DNA of 64,000 nucleotides from Fragum whitleyi (lineage: Eukaryota; Mollusca; Bivalvia; Cardiida; Cardiidae). The notes under the pieces were generated by a model. It made no database searches and had not been told where the DNA came from. It worked only from the letters and a program-made list of their open reading frames with translations. Numbering within the stretch: position 1 is the first letter of the stretch; the number at the start of each line of letters is the position of its first letter. A program made the position numbers and the translations under genes. Below, piece after piece: positions 1 through 10,904 of this stretch. The stretch lies in the NCBI GenBank assembly GCA_948146395.1, contig OX411543.1, forward strand, positions 32,073,058 to 32,137,057. Reading direction: 5' to 3'.

Positions 1-560
1 ACCTCTGATCTATGATTGTTGCAGAATGGACTAATCCAAAGGTCTCCGACCCCAGGACTGGCGTTAGTGTCAATCCCGTGTTTGTCATACTGAACCCAGA
101 ATATTCCTGCTTCAACAAACTTTAGACACTTAGTACAGTCTTGCACTGAACCCTCAATATGTGAATGCTGATCTTAGTCCTTACCACCAAATTTTTATTT
201 TCAAACAAGATAAGTATCAAAGCCATAATTTCCAAATACATAATGACTGGCAATCAGTTCATCCAGCAGGGGTGTAGAAATACTACTTTTCTCCCCTTGT
301 CCATGGACAAGTAAAAAGCTATTTCCTACTTGTCCAGGATCAAAATGAACTAGCCCTCGAAAAAAGAATTGATAAATATTGAGCATGAGTAAACAGCATT
401 TTCTGCATTAAAGACAATGTTTTCTCCGCTTTGAAACAAACAATGCAATGACTTTACTCCGAGATCTTTTAAGTACTCTATTAAGATTTGCTCTGGTATT
501 TACTTGTTTATGGACAAGTGGCCGATAGACAAAAGGCCTTGAAAAACATACTTGTGGAAA
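1..560. repeat. Interspersed repeat with ACTTGTCC/GGACAAGT palindromes (fragment)
   Basis: Noncoding repeat fragment that starts before the window. It shares blocks with 12150-12905, for example the phrase around 485-520 recurs near 12793-12828. It contains palindromic words of the type ACTTGTYYATGGACAAGT at about 294-312 and 501-520. No coding frame is supported. The identity of the family is unknown to me. Confidence 0.5.
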
Positions 561-639
561 AGATCATAAGATCATTACCCTGGAATGTTTCAGCCAAGAG
601 CAAGAAGGATATGCCATTCCACTGTTTGATTCTATGTAA

Positions 640-1021
640 AAAAGGATGCACCCGGGTGGAGCCCAAATGTAACCCAAGGGTCCTGATATGAACAAACTTG
701 ATAGAGGTCCACTAGATGATGCTACATACCAAATATGAAAGCTGTCTACCTTCTGGTTTCAGAGAAGATTTTGAAAGATTTTCCTATTTTCAACCTTTTC
801 GTTAAGGGAAAAGGGAGAGTTAAGGGTGGATTTCATTCATTTGAACAACTTTGGTAGAGCTTGACCCAAGGAACATCCCTGCCAAGTTTCTCAAAATTGG
901 CCCACTGGTTTAGGAGGAGAAGATGTTTAAAGAAATTGTGGACAACGCACAACGCACGACGGACAACAGACATTGTACAATCACAATAGCTCACCTTGAG
1001 CACTTTGTGCTCAGGTGAGCT
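640..1021 (-). mobile_element. Rolling-circle-like repeat, AGCTCACC family, 5' end
   Basis: Read on the minus strand, the element starts with a strong hairpin at 988-1021 (AGCTCACC arm, 15 paired bases with one bulge, TTT loop). A GTCC/GTGC-rich stretch follows at about 930-975, and then a body of the type 'cctcctaaaccagtgggcc'. The same 5' arm occurs at 53787, and a matching 3' end (GGTGAGC, hairpin, CTCTTGTTT) at about 28388-28422. Its own 3' end was not located. Confidence 0.5.
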
Positions 1022-1256
1022 ACAAAAAGAAAGAGCAATTTTAAAATGGTATCGCCCCCCTTTTCATCTATCTAGAAAATTATTTTAGATTCTCACTTAT
1101 GAGAACCCACAACACAGGGTTTCATTTTGAAATGATTACATTAGAATGGTTTATCTAGCCTCTTATCAATCAACTATTGTTTCTGATAGTATTTTTTATC
1201 TGTGTCAAATGATCTAATAGTTTACCGACTATAATTCGTACGGGCCCTAGAAAATT

Positions 1257-1400
1257 GTTTTGATGGCATTCTTTGTTAATGCTCCGCATCCATGCTAGTA
1301 ATATTCTTTGAGGTATGAAAAAACCTCTCAGGGTGGATGCCCAGTCTGTAACTGCGAATTAAGGTCACAGCAAGGTCAAAGGTCAAACAGGTGCACTTTC
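1257..1400 (+). repeat. Interspersed repeat R, copy 1
   Basis: A block of about 140 bp, including 'gatggcattctttgttaatg' and 'aaggtcacagcaaggtcaaa'-like words, recurs in inverted orientation at 9967-10105. Noncoding. The family is not recognised. Confidence 0.5.
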
Positions 1401-2733
1401 ATATCAAAATCCTCATTGTGATGTTTTGAATTGCAATACACGCTGTATTATTAGTTCTAATTGTGCTAGAATTTCTGAAAACTGCATCAGAGACATTATT
1501 TTAGAGAAAAGATAACTTTTTAGGAATATTTTGTCTATTATGGGATAGAAAAATGTACTTTCTGAAGCTAAAAACGGCTTATATCTGAATATTTGGACAT
1601 TTTTCAGTCTTTTTTTTTTACAAGGGCGTTTGCCATGAAGCCTCAGTTATATGCATTTCTTCATTCGTGATTGTGTCCTCTACGTTGTGTAAGGGTTTGG
1701 GAATGTTTGGATAATATTTTGCTTTTATCAACTAAAATTCCGGTCGGTATTCCGACCATAGGCTAATGGCATCAGTTGAACTTGCTTAGTACATAACATT
1801 GCGGTTAATCTCTATAAAAACATTGTAGATTGGTTTTGAATTCTTTTAAAAGTAAAAAGAGTTCTAGATTTCTGTTCAAAAGGTTTTGTAATAGGTAAAT
1901 AATTACCCTGTGTGTACTGCTAGCCACTGTACCAGTAAATACAACACTAAAAAACGACAATTTGAAAATTTTTGTTTCGGCCGCTAGGTGACGTGCACTC
2001 ATTCTACAAAACAAACCATCTCACTTTCTTGAAGTCAAAAGATTTTTTATATTTTTTTATATATCTGATAAGGTGATAAATATGTTACAAACAATTATGT
2101 TTTTCGTGTAAAATGTGTTTCTGAGACTTGATTATACAATTTGTAGATGTATCCTGCTGGTTTTATGCTAGTTAGTACAGTTAAGAACATCTGAATATTG
2201 ACTAAATGAATGATTTTGGGATGATTGAAATAAAATTGAATGAGGGTATGGGGCGAGTTTTGAGTGAAACTTTAGCGAAGTAATCTGATATCAATAATTT
2301 TTTTCAGAATCAACAAAATTTGCGAAAATATTTACCCCTCTTTAATAAAATATGCATACAGCTCTATGAATAGCTTCTATGTCTTTTCGAACCCATCATT
2401 TCTTTCGAAATTCAATTATTCTTGTGAAACATGGATCTTATTTACCAATTTTCAATTTTTATGTAGTTGCTGATCTTATCAATTTAAGTAATTTTGGAGC
2501 GTTTTTGAATGGTTAGAGTGAGTGTTTGGAATGAATGAATGAATGAATAAGTGTCAATTTCACGATATTATTATCTGTTGCTAATGTTCAGTGAGTTCAA
2601 TCGTTGATAGTTTTGATTATAAATCTTTCTTTTAGAATCTATGTTACACCAATCATGGACGTTGATCCAGTTACTGTGTTGATAAGAAACCTGATGTGTT
2701 GAAACGCTCTTTTGATTTTTGTATATATGTCAG
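1401..2733. other. AT-rich region, no gene recognised
   Basis: No supported coding frame. It holds a small hairpin (GGTCGG, loop TATT, CCGACC) at 1742-1757 and a short TGAA microsatellite near 2529-2546. It ends in a pyrimidine-poor but AG-terminated stretch at 2715-2733 that could be a splice acceptor for the open frame that follows. Confidence 0.4.
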
Positions 2734-2817
2734 GCATCTAGGAGAGATCAGCTAAGGGTTGGTAGCAAGGATGGAAAAAAGAAAATGAGAGAGTATATGC
2801 GAAAGCGTAGACTGTTC
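2734..2817 (+). pseudogene. Candidate host exon, left part, cut by LTR element
   Basis: From the AG at 2732-2733 a frame stays open for 28 codons up to the left edge of the LTR retrotransposon. It resumes in the same phase at 8040 and reaches a TAG at 8211-8213. Across the insertion site, counting one copy of the 4-bp target duplication, this gives 86 codons including the stop. The product would be basic and rich in Lys/Arg, with several Cys near its C-terminus. I do not recognise the protein. It may be the terminal exon of an unknown gene or a chance frame; upstream exons were not found. Confidence 0.3.
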
Positions 2818-3497
2818 TGTAATAGCCAGAACTGTCAAAACGTATGTACTATCCGGATATAGGTGCACTTGAACGCATGTCAAGCTGATTTATTAGGAAA
2901 TCGGGCTTCTATGAACTTATCCGGGCATGGAAAGATAGATTATTATGTAAACTCACAATTCAGCATAGTTTTTAGTGATGTCGAATCGTAATTTGGTCGC
3001 TATTACGATCGCCAGCATTTTGGTAGTTCGGATATGTTTTCGTCTTTCTCCCGGTCAACTTCCGGATAGAACGCTGAGTAAGAATATATCGGATTTTTGT
3101 TATTATCCATAATTTCCCTTGCTGCCGCGGCGGCGATGCTAATATTTGGGTTGATTATTGATTTTATACATAATTTGTATTGTTCTCGAGTTATTTTCCA
3201 GTCGAAAATTCAATGCTGGCGAAAACTACTTTCTCGCGCGTAATGCTGCCGATGCCAGCATTATGCTGGATTTGATTTTTCATGTATTTTTATTGTTTAT
3301 TCCCATATGAATTATATACGAACATGAATGGGAATATCTGGAGATTGTGTTATGGCACTTTTCTAGATTATTTATTGGTAATGTTTTATGTAATTAGCCT
3401 GTGTTGTGGGTTTTGACCGAATCACTCGTCCATCAATCCAGCCGAGACCGAATCGTGGATTCTGATTGGCTGAAACGTTCGCCAGCATCCACTCGAC

Positions 3498-3505
3498 TAT
3501 AAATA
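3498..3505 (+). promoter_or_regulatory. Probable TATA box of the 5' LTR
   Basis: TATAAATA, repeated at 7480-7487 in the 3' LTR. A TATA box normally places the start 25-30 bp downstream, which here is where the SINE is inserted (3521). Confidence 0.5.
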
Positions 3506-3520
3506 GACGGTGCGTTAAAG

Positions 3521-3740
3521 GTTGATTGATTGAATGGAGTTTAACGCCGCTTTCAACATTATTTCAGTTATATCGCGGCGGCTGGAGCACCTAACAATGG
3601 ATTCCTGGTATATCTATCACCAGTACAACCACCACATTCTTTCCTAGCCTCCAGCCGCTATCTCACATAGGTCTACGATTATCAACCCATTGGTGAGAGA
3701 CAAATAGTCGGAAAGAATGAGTGCCGCCGTCGGGGATCGA
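3521..3740 (-). mobile_element. tRNA-derived SINE, 5'-truncated, inside 5' LTR
   Basis: A 220-bp insertion absent from the 3' LTR, flanked by the 14-bp duplication ACGGTGCGTTAAAG (3507-3520 and 3741-3754). On the minus strand it begins at a B-box-like TTCGATCCCC and ends in an ATCAATCAAC-type tail. The A-box region is missing, as expected for 5' truncation. Related copies lie at 30909-32060, 57133-57352 and 63890-64000. The copy at 57133-57352 shows both Pol III boxes. Confidence 0.75.
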
Positions 3741-4296
3741 ACGGTGCGTTAAAGGGCCTGCATCAGTTGCTCAGACGGCTTCAACATGATGACAACAAAT
3801 AGACCAGCAAATTAGAAACAACAAACAACAAAGACTTAGATTAGCATCAACTTTATTAGAACACAACATGATAAGAAGAATCCGTCTATTCAACGAGCAA
3901 CTGATCACCTCTCTTCAACACAAGATCTAGTCACTGGTCATCTCTCTCTCTCTCTCTCCCACAAACACATTGTTTCTTGAAACGTCGTAGCTAGACTATC
4001 GGTTTTTAAGGTATAAGACGAATGATACTGGTAATGTTAAGAAATGGAAATTTGTTAGGCATTTGAACCACTGGAAGTGTATAAGAATAAACTGAATCAT
4101 TTTTATTTATAGAAACGTTTTGAGTTTTGTCATTCTTTGCAACTACAGCCCCTAAGACAACCCCTTTTATTAACCCCCTTCATGTTGTAAGTGGCCAGCC
4201 AATATTCAACCCAGCCATCCTGCATCGACCATCAAACTTAGAGACCAGCCAACATAGAGTTTGAGACAGAATTGAGGGCTGGCTGCTTACAATTTT

Positions 4297-4309
4297 TGGT
4301 GTCAGAAGT
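4297..4309 (+). promoter_or_regulatory. Primer binding site
   Basis: TGGTGTCAGAAGT lies 5 nt after the 5' LTR, in the place expected for reverse-transcription priming. The motif resembles the complement of a tRNA-Leu 3' end. The tRNA assignment is from memory and not certain. Confidence 0.6.
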
Positions 4310-4433
4310 AAGGATTAGGAATTGCCAAAACTAATCATTCGGATCAGCCTGGTTTAATCTTTTTCATTGGTAGGAATTGATCCCCAACTGTTTTAATAGG
4401 AATATAGATCTACTCATGTAATTTGTTAGTCAT

Positions 4434-5657
4434 TTGATAAGATATTCATTTGTTTATGTCTCTTTCATAATGGCCTCACCAGACCCTGAAACTTCTTTTG
4501 ATCAACCTTCTACACTCAACAATGAGGAAGAGAGTCAACAAAGCGACTTAGAAAGAGAGAATGGTGACTTCTCTCCTCATAGTTCAGGAAGTTATCATTC
4601 TAGTGATAATGAGGACTCTAGATTAGAAAGATTAAGAGATTCAACAAAGAACAACTCACAACAATTTCATTTTCATAATGAGATTCAACATGAGAACACA
4701 ATTCACCAGCATAATAACAACTGTCACACCACTTGTTTTCAGGGTAGTTCACATAATAATTTTTGTAGCAATAATTATGATAGAGGTAATAGAAGCATAA
4801 TTGGACACGACAATAGGCATATTTCATCATTTGGCCCTTATCAGTCAGCTATTATGAAGCCTGATACATTTGATGGCACGACTTGTTTTGAACAATATTT
4901 GTCACATTTTGAGGACTGTGCTGAATTGTCTCAATGGGATTTAGGAACAAGAGTTCTTTATTTAGCAATAAGTTTAAGGGGATCAGCACGAATGTTCTAC
5001 ATGAATCTGTCTAGAATAGAATGTCGCAACTACAGAACACTAGTCAAAAGACTGTCTGATAGGTTTGGCTATAGTAGTAAACATCAATGTCTTTGGTTGA
5101 ATAAACTAGAAAATAGGCGTAGAATGAAATGTGAAAGTATTGCTTCTTTAGCAGATGATCTTCTTCATCTCTCCCGAAGAGCCTTTTCAAATCTAGATCA
5201 GCATGCACAGGAACGTCTAGCCTTGAATCAGCTATATAAGTTGATTTCCACTGAAATGAAATGTAGATGCATGGATAATAACTGCTCTACTGTTATTGAG
5301 GCAGTATTGGTAATTGAAAGATATGAGTCAATTTTAGGTGACTCATGTTCTATAATAAGATCAACTTATCTAGGTGCAGAATCAGATCAGCCATCAGATC
5401 TTAGTTCTACATTGAAGAGAATTGAAGCTAGATTAAGTAAAATTGAAACAATGAATTCAAAGAAAAACTTCAAAGGTAATGAACCTAAGACATGCTTTGG
5501 GTGTAAATCACTTGATCACCTATGGTCATCATGTCCACTTAATACAAATCAAAGCAAGAAATATCCATACAGTGGTAATACTTCAAATTTAAGGTCTTTT
5601 GATTCTTCAGATCAACAAGACAGAAATCTACAATCTACTTACAATAATGGAAACTAG
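4434..5657 (+). CDS. gag: Gag polyprotein of LTR retrotransposon
   Basis: Predicted structural protein of 407 residues that would package the element's RNA into virus-like particles. The N-terminal ~145 residues are polar and low in complexity (rich in Ser, Asn, His, Gln). Residues about 152-212 match the retrotransposon Gag core pattern (FEQYLSHFEDC, then LRGSARMF and LVKRLSDRFG). Residues 354-367 are a CCHC zinc knuckle (C-x2-C-x4-H-x4-C), which binds nucleic acid. The first ATG is at 4434; an ATG at 4470 starting MASPDPETS is an equally plausible start. No pol frame follows in any register, so this is a stand-alone Gag. The frame is intact, unlike the other transposon proteins in the window, which fits the near-identical LTRs. 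Confidence 0.85.
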   Translation: MIRYSFVYVSFIMASPDPETSFDQPSTLNNEEESQQSDLERENGDFSPHSSGSYHSSDNEDSRLERLRDSTKNNSQQFHFHNEIQHENTIHQHNNNCHTTCFQGSSHNNFCSNNYDRGNRSIIGHDNRHISSFGPYQSAIMKPDTFDGTTCFEQYLSHFEDCAELSQWDLGTRVLYLAISLRGSARMFYMNLSRIECRNYRTLVKRLSDRFGYSSKHQCLWLNKLENRRRMKCESIASLADDLLHLSRRAFSNLDQHAQERLALNQLYKLISTEMKCRCMDNNCSTVIEAVLVIERYESILGDSCSIIRSTYLGAESDQPSDLSSTLKRIEARLSKIETMNSKKNFKGNEPKTCFGCKSLDHLWSSCPLNTNQSKKYPYSGNTSNLRSFDSSDQQDRNLQSTYNNGN

Positions 5658-6786
5658 GGATCTTCCATTGAGAAGGTCAGTTTAGTTTCATCTTGTTTTA
5701 TTTTTTTAATTTGTCAACTCAGCATGTGATAGAGCTAACTTCTCAACAGAGAACATCAGAATTTCATCTGAACTTTCATCTAGAGATAATCTGCACCTGA
5801 AATGGAATGTGTTGATTTAGGAGAATCATGTTTGTTACATTTAGATGAAGAAGTGAGCAGAATTTTATTTTATTATTAAATTCTTATTTAATACATTTTG
5901 AGATGAGACTGTTCAGAGAGGTAGGTGTTAGAAGTCAAGCATAGTGATCAGAAAAGCGTACGTATGACCATTAGGGATGCATCCGAGGTAATGAGGGAGG
6001 AATTGATCACCCACCCGCGATTTACCTCACTTGGGTCAATGTTGTAGGGTCACTAGAAGAGGCTTGGGCTTATGAGAACATCTATAGAACAGTATTACCT
6101 GCTACTTCGGACAAGAGACTGCAACATACATGAAGTGCAGCATATAGGAAGTATGCAATTGAGGCACTAAGATAGAGACAACTCAACATATTCAGCATTT
6201 CAGCAGGTTTCAGTAAAAGATTTTGATCTTAAACAGGAAGATTTCATGTGAAACAGTGAGATAGACTGTTTGAGAATTTCCCCAACCATAATGTCAAGTG
6301 ATAAAGTGTGTGATGGACTGCCATACCATTTATCACTTGGACACATGATTGATTCTAGTCAGTAACCCAGATGATTGATAACCACTTTCATTTAACCTGT
6401 GATGATGTACCAATTCCTTCCATTCCTGTTCCACTCCAGTGTTCCAGATAGATGTACAGACTCTGAAATAAATGTGTAGATAGTGTAAAGGACTTGCGAG
6501 GTGTGATAGGACATTAATGGATAATTTTCTGTATAAGCAAACTTAAAACCGTGGTTTTCTCATAGGTGTTTCTAATAATGTTTAGGTTAACATGTTTTTC
6601 TAGGAACTCATAATGTGCAAAGTGATCACTAGAGGTCTTTCCTAGGACTTAGACATTTGGTGAAAGTTTGAAACATTTAATTTAATCATATAATATGAGT
6701 ATTTCATGTTTACAGATACTGGTCAAAGGTAATCTATGTACTTACCACATCTTTGTTGTATAAACTTCGGGAGAAGTTTGCAATTT
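5658..6786 (+). other. Internal region of LTR element without pol
   Basis: About 1.1 kb between the gag stop and the purine tract. Stops interrupt all frames, and no reverse transcriptase, RNase H or integrase motif is visible. Either pol was deleted or this was always a non-autonomous element. Confidence 0.6.
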
Positions 6787-6799
6787 AAGGTGGGGGAAG
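6787..6799 (+). promoter_or_regulatory. Polypurine tract
   Basis: AAGGTGGGGGAAG lies immediately before the TGTAATAG start of the 3' LTR, the standard plus-strand priming site. Confidence 0.8.
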
Positions 6800-8035
6800 T
6801 GTAATAGCCAGAACTGTCAAAACGTATGTACTATCCGGAAAAAGGTGCACTTGAACGCATGTCAAGCTGATTTATTAGGAAATCGGGCTTCTATGAGCTT
6901 ATCCGGGCATGGAAAGATAGATTATTATGTAAACTCACAATTCAGCATAGTTTTTAGTGATGTCGAATCGTAATTTGGTCGCTATTACGATCGCCAGCAT
7001 TTTGGTAGTTCGGATATGTTTTCGTCTTTCTCCCGGTCAACTTCCGGATAGAACGCTGAGTAAGAATATATCGGATTTTTGTTATTATCCATAATTTCCC
7101 TTGCTGCCGCGGCGGCGATGCTAATATTTGGGTTGATTATTGATTTTATACATAATTTGTATTGTTCTCGAGTTATTTTCCAGTCGAAAATTCAATGCTG
7201 GCGAAAACTACTTTCTCGCGCGTAATGCTGCCGATGCCAGCATTATGCTGGATTTGATTTTTCATGTATTTTTATTGTTTATTCCCATATGAATTATATA
7301 CGAACATGAATGGGAATATCTGGAGATTGTGTTATGGCACTTTTCTAGATTATTTATTGGTAATGTTTTATGTAATTAGCCTGTGTTGTGGGTTTTGACC
7401 GAATCACTCGTCCATCAATCCAGCCGAGACCGAATCGTGGATTCTGATTGGCTGAAACGTTCGCCAGCATCCACTCGACTATAAATAGACGGTGCGTTAA
7501 AGGGCCTGCATCAGTTGCTCAGACGGCTTCAACATGATGACAACAAATAGACCAGCAAATTAGAAACAACAAACAACAAAGACTTAGATTAGCATCAACT
7601 TTATTAGAACACAACATGATAAGAAGAATCCGTCTATTCAACGAGCAACTGATCACCTCTCTTCAACACAAGATCTAGTCACTGGTCATCTCTCTCTCTC
7701 TCCCACAAACACATTGTTTCTTGAAACGTCGTAGCTAGACTATCGGTTTTTAAGGTATAAGACGAATGATACTGGTAATGTTAAGAAATGGAAATTTGTT
7801 AGGCATTTGAACCACTGGAAGTGTATAAGAATAAACTGAATCATTTTTATTTATAGAAACGTTTTGAGTTTTGTCATTCTTTGCAACTACAGCCCCTAAG
7901 ACAACCCCTTTTATTAACCCCCTTCATGTTGTAAGTGGCCAGCCAATATTCAACCCAGCCATCCTGCATCGACCATCAAACTTAGAGACCAGCCAACATA
8001 GAGTTTGAGACAGAATTGAGGGCTGGCTGCTTACA
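6800..8035 (+). repeat. 3' LTR (1236 bp)
   Basis: Partner of 2818-4291 without the SINE. It ends TTACA and is followed by GTTC, the 4-bp target duplication. It has TATAAATA at 7480-7487 and AATAAA at 7830-7835. Confidence 0.85.
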
Positions 8036-8039
8036 GTTC

Positions 8040-8213
8040 AGAGATGTTGCCAGTATTGACGTGCTAGATAGGATTGACTCATTGACACTGAGTGGGCATC
8101 CTCAGAGATACAATTGCATAAGAATTGTTACAGCTCATTGCCATCCAAGATGCACATTCAAAGGTTGCAGAAACAAGAGCTGTCGGAGGACAGCGAAGCT
8201 CGACTATTCCTAG
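8040..8213 (+). pseudogene. Candidate host exon, right part, Cys-rich C-terminus
   Basis: Continues the frame of 2734-2817 after the LTR element, in phase, to TAG at 8211-8213. The C-terminal stretch has six Cys and one Cys-Lys/Arg-rich block (RCTFKGCRNKSCRRTAK). An ATG at 8016 that would start a 65-residue frame lies inside the 3' LTR and is not the original start. The product is unknown. Confidence 0.3.
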
Positions 8214-8259
8214 TGCTGGATAGTAACAGCAAATCAATATCGACATAAAAATTCCTTTA

Positions 8260-8935
8260 AATGAAAGTGAGAGTAATGAATCTTTGTCTGGAGGATTATA
8301 TGATGGTCAAAGAAGCATGTGTAAAGTTTCCAAGCAATACCTTAAGAAGAAACAGAGATATAACTGATATACAAAAGTTGTACGTAAAACTTAACAAAGA
8401 ATTTTTAAATCCACAAAAGGTTAAAGTTCTACTAAATTAAATATCAGAGTAATGAATCTTTGTCTAGAGACTGATATTATGATCATAGAAGCATTTACAA
8501 AGTTTCCAAGCTAGGCTTAAGTAGTAATATAGGTAGTATATACGTGTATAAACATCAACTGCACATAAAAACTTATCCAAGAAGTTCAAAAAAGGGTTAA
8601 AATTTCTTCAAATTCAATTTTAGAGAAACGAATCTCTATCTACAGGATGATATTAAGATCATTTAAGCATGTGCAAAGTTTCCAAGCAATGGATTTAGTA
8701 GAAACAGAGATATTACAATTATAAATTAGTTGCACATAAAAACTGATATAAAACATTTGCACATAAACTTAACCAAGATTTCTAAGTCTAAATAGGATTA
8801 AAATTGCACTAAATTCAATATCAGAGTAATGAATCTTTGTCCAGAGGCTGGTATTAAGGTCACAGAAGCATGTGCAAACTTTCAAAGCAATAGTTTAGTA
8901 GAAACAGAGATTTGACACACTTGCACAAACTTGTA
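8260..8935. repeat. Tandem array of ~180-bp degenerate units (4 copies)
   Basis: The phrase 'gtaatgaatctttgtc' or a close variant returns at about 8275, 8453, 8630 and 8826. Each time it is followed by 'catgtgcaaagtttccaagc'-like text and a 'gaaacagagat' block. The repeat length is about 178-196 bp. It resembles the internal repeats of the rolling-circle-like elements listed elsewhere, but no terminal hairpin was assigned. Confidence 0.6.
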
Positions 8936-9966
8936 AAGCAGAGGATAAATAGTTTCCAAAACAAAAGTAACTGAACCAACCTCTCGATTAGGGCGACGAC
9001 CAGTCGCTCCAGTCGACTCGAAAAGTGCGTGTTTTGCAAAACAGAAGGCATGGAGTAGTGTTTTAAGGCTGGCCAGATCTGCATGATTTAATGTGCATGC
9101 AATGCAATAGGGTGTGCTAATAATAGCTAATTGGAGTAGCCTTGGAAGCTATCGAGTGCACCGAACCAGTGCAATTTCCACTGGCCAACCTATGGACACT
9201 TTTAAGAGGATACAAGGATTTTTGGAAAATTGTCACATATGGACATTTATTAGAAGGTGTGGTAATAGAAGCTGTATGTCAGACACTTTTTAAGCCTTAG
9301 AAGTGTCTTTAATAACATGTATATGAAAATTATATAAAGCATTGTGTTCCATCATGTTTAGTCACAGTATTATATTATATCTTTGTTTTGCATTTCGCCG
9401 AGGTGCCTTTTAGCAGAAATATGGTAAAATTTTACTTGTAAATATCAACTGAGAGGCTGCGGTAAGCTTTGGTTTCATTTTTTAATTATTTGCATTTGAT
9501 TGTGTTCCTTTTGTCATAATTTAAACATAAATAAAAATGTTAAATGTGCATCAGTTGCACGTATTTGCCAGTTTCCCACATTTGAACGTACCTAACCTGT
9601 GGCCCCATTCTGACCTGAAATTCAAACAGACACTTAGCATGCATCCTAACATTGTTTTAAGTAGTCTTATTTCTAGCTTGGCTACCTTTTGTTGCAAGAA
9701 TGCCTTGGATTATAAGTATGTTATAATAAACCTTTTACTAATGTTCATTAAAAATTTCGTTAAGTATTGTGCTTTATTTTGTTATTGGCCTGAGGATTTT
9801 TTATAATAAAAATGGTAAAACACTGTTTTAAAATGACAAGATAGGCTCTGGGGTGAGACTCTGACAAATTCTGATTCAATCTATTTGATTTCGTTCACAA
9901 TGTTTATATTTTATGTTGACCAAAATAATTTTGCTTTAGCTACAAGCTAATTTTTCTTAATTTTTG
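8936..9966. other. No gene recognised
   Basis: AT-rich. An open frame of 89 codons at 9537-9806 has no recognisable domain and is probably chance. Confidence 0.35.
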
Positions 9967-10105
9967 CACTTATGACCTTTGACCTAACTGTGACCTTAAA
10001 TCGAAAAATCACACTGGGCATCCACCCCTATCTTGTTTGTAATAGTCTAAGGAACAATTCTAGCATGGATGCCGAGCATTAACAAAGAATGCCATCAGAA
10101 GTCAT
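9967..10105 (-). repeat. Interspersed repeat R, copy 2 (inverted)
   Basis: Inverted relative to 1257-1400. Shares the words for GGCATTCTTTGTTAATGC and the GACCTTTGACC / GTGACCTTA blocks. Confidence 0.5.
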
Positions 10106-10904
10106 CGTAGGATTTAAGGGAGGCAGACTATAAGGCTTAACATAGTTTCAGGATATTAACCACAGAATACCTTTTTAAGTAGTATAATTACCAGTAGTGC
10201 AATAACCTTTGTACAGTTCAACAAAGGCCAATTCCGTTATAACCAGAATTTTTGCTCCTTTTTTACTGATACCCTATAAAGGACCTGTTCCCAATGTCAA
10301 AAAGTGGTATCTTTTTTTCCCAAAAATCACGAAAAAAACTCCCTATTATACGTGGGTCGAGGGCCACTCCAAACTAATAGTGAAAATTAAGAATCTAACA
10401 TGTTGTTTCTCAGTTTAATCTTAATTTTAATGCCTTAAGAGGCAAAAAAAACTTTATTCTGTCAGTAAATTGTACATGATACTAAAGTTTTTGTCCAAAA
10501 CCGCTATATAAAAATTTTACCAATTTTTTAAAAATAACCCATTTTTCCCAAAATTCCTGATTTCAGACACATTCCCAAAAATCCTGAGAATAAAAAAAAA
10601 CGCTGATAACAAATTTTGTAGATTGTTTGTAGGTAAAAAACCTTGTAACTTCAGACTATAGTTTTGGTAAACCAAACAGTGGGTTATTAAAGTGTATTAC
10701 CAGCCCTACATTCAATTTAAGGAGTAAATTGTAGGGAAAATAGTGCGGAATTGAAGAAGTAATTTCTTGTTTTTCTACCAATGTTTTCAATAGGGTAGGA
10801 AAAATTTTTGGCACTCTTTATTAAACTGGACAGAGGTGGAATGATAAAGTCATTAAATACAAGCCTTAAGGACCTTCAACATGGTAGCTACTACCAGTCC
10901 TCAC
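10106..10904. other. No gene recognised
   Basis: AT-rich with homopolymer runs and no supported frame. It ends at a TTAA where the MITE at 10905 begins. Confidence 0.35.

Larger units (their letters stand above)
2818..4291 (+). repeat. 5' LTR (1474 bp, contains SINE)
   Basis: Begins TGTAATAGCC and ends TTACA. It is colinear with the 3' LTR at 6800-8035 except for a 220-bp SINE plus its 14-bp duplication (3521-3754) and a slightly longer CT microsatellite near 3940-3958. It contains TATAAATA at 3498-3505 and an AATAAA at 4086-4091. Confidence 0.85.
2818..8035 (+). mobile_element. Complete gag-only LTR retrotransposon
   Basis: The element is bounded by two long direct repeats (2818-4291 and 6800-8035) that start TGTAATAGCC and end CTTACA. 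The flanks carry a 4-bp target duplication GTTC (2814-2817 and 8036-8039). A primer binding site follows the 5' LTR, and a purine tract (6787-6799) precedes the 3' LTR. The internal part (2508 bp) carries one long gag frame. I see no protease, reverse transcriptase, RNase H or integrase frame. By eye the LTRs differ by about three substitutions, one microsatellite length change and a SINE present only in the 5' copy, so integration was recent. The Gag type and TSD length suggest Ty3/gypsy (inference). Movement would have needed pol supplied in trans. Confidence 0.85.

Noticed and set aside
8016..8213. A 65-codon gene starting in the 3' LTR
   Set aside because: The ATG belongs to the LTR. The downstream part is better explained as host sequence interrupted by the element.
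9537..9806. An 89-codon frame as a gene
   Set aside because: No domain, signal peptide or neighbour supports it; AT-rich composition makes it likely chance.
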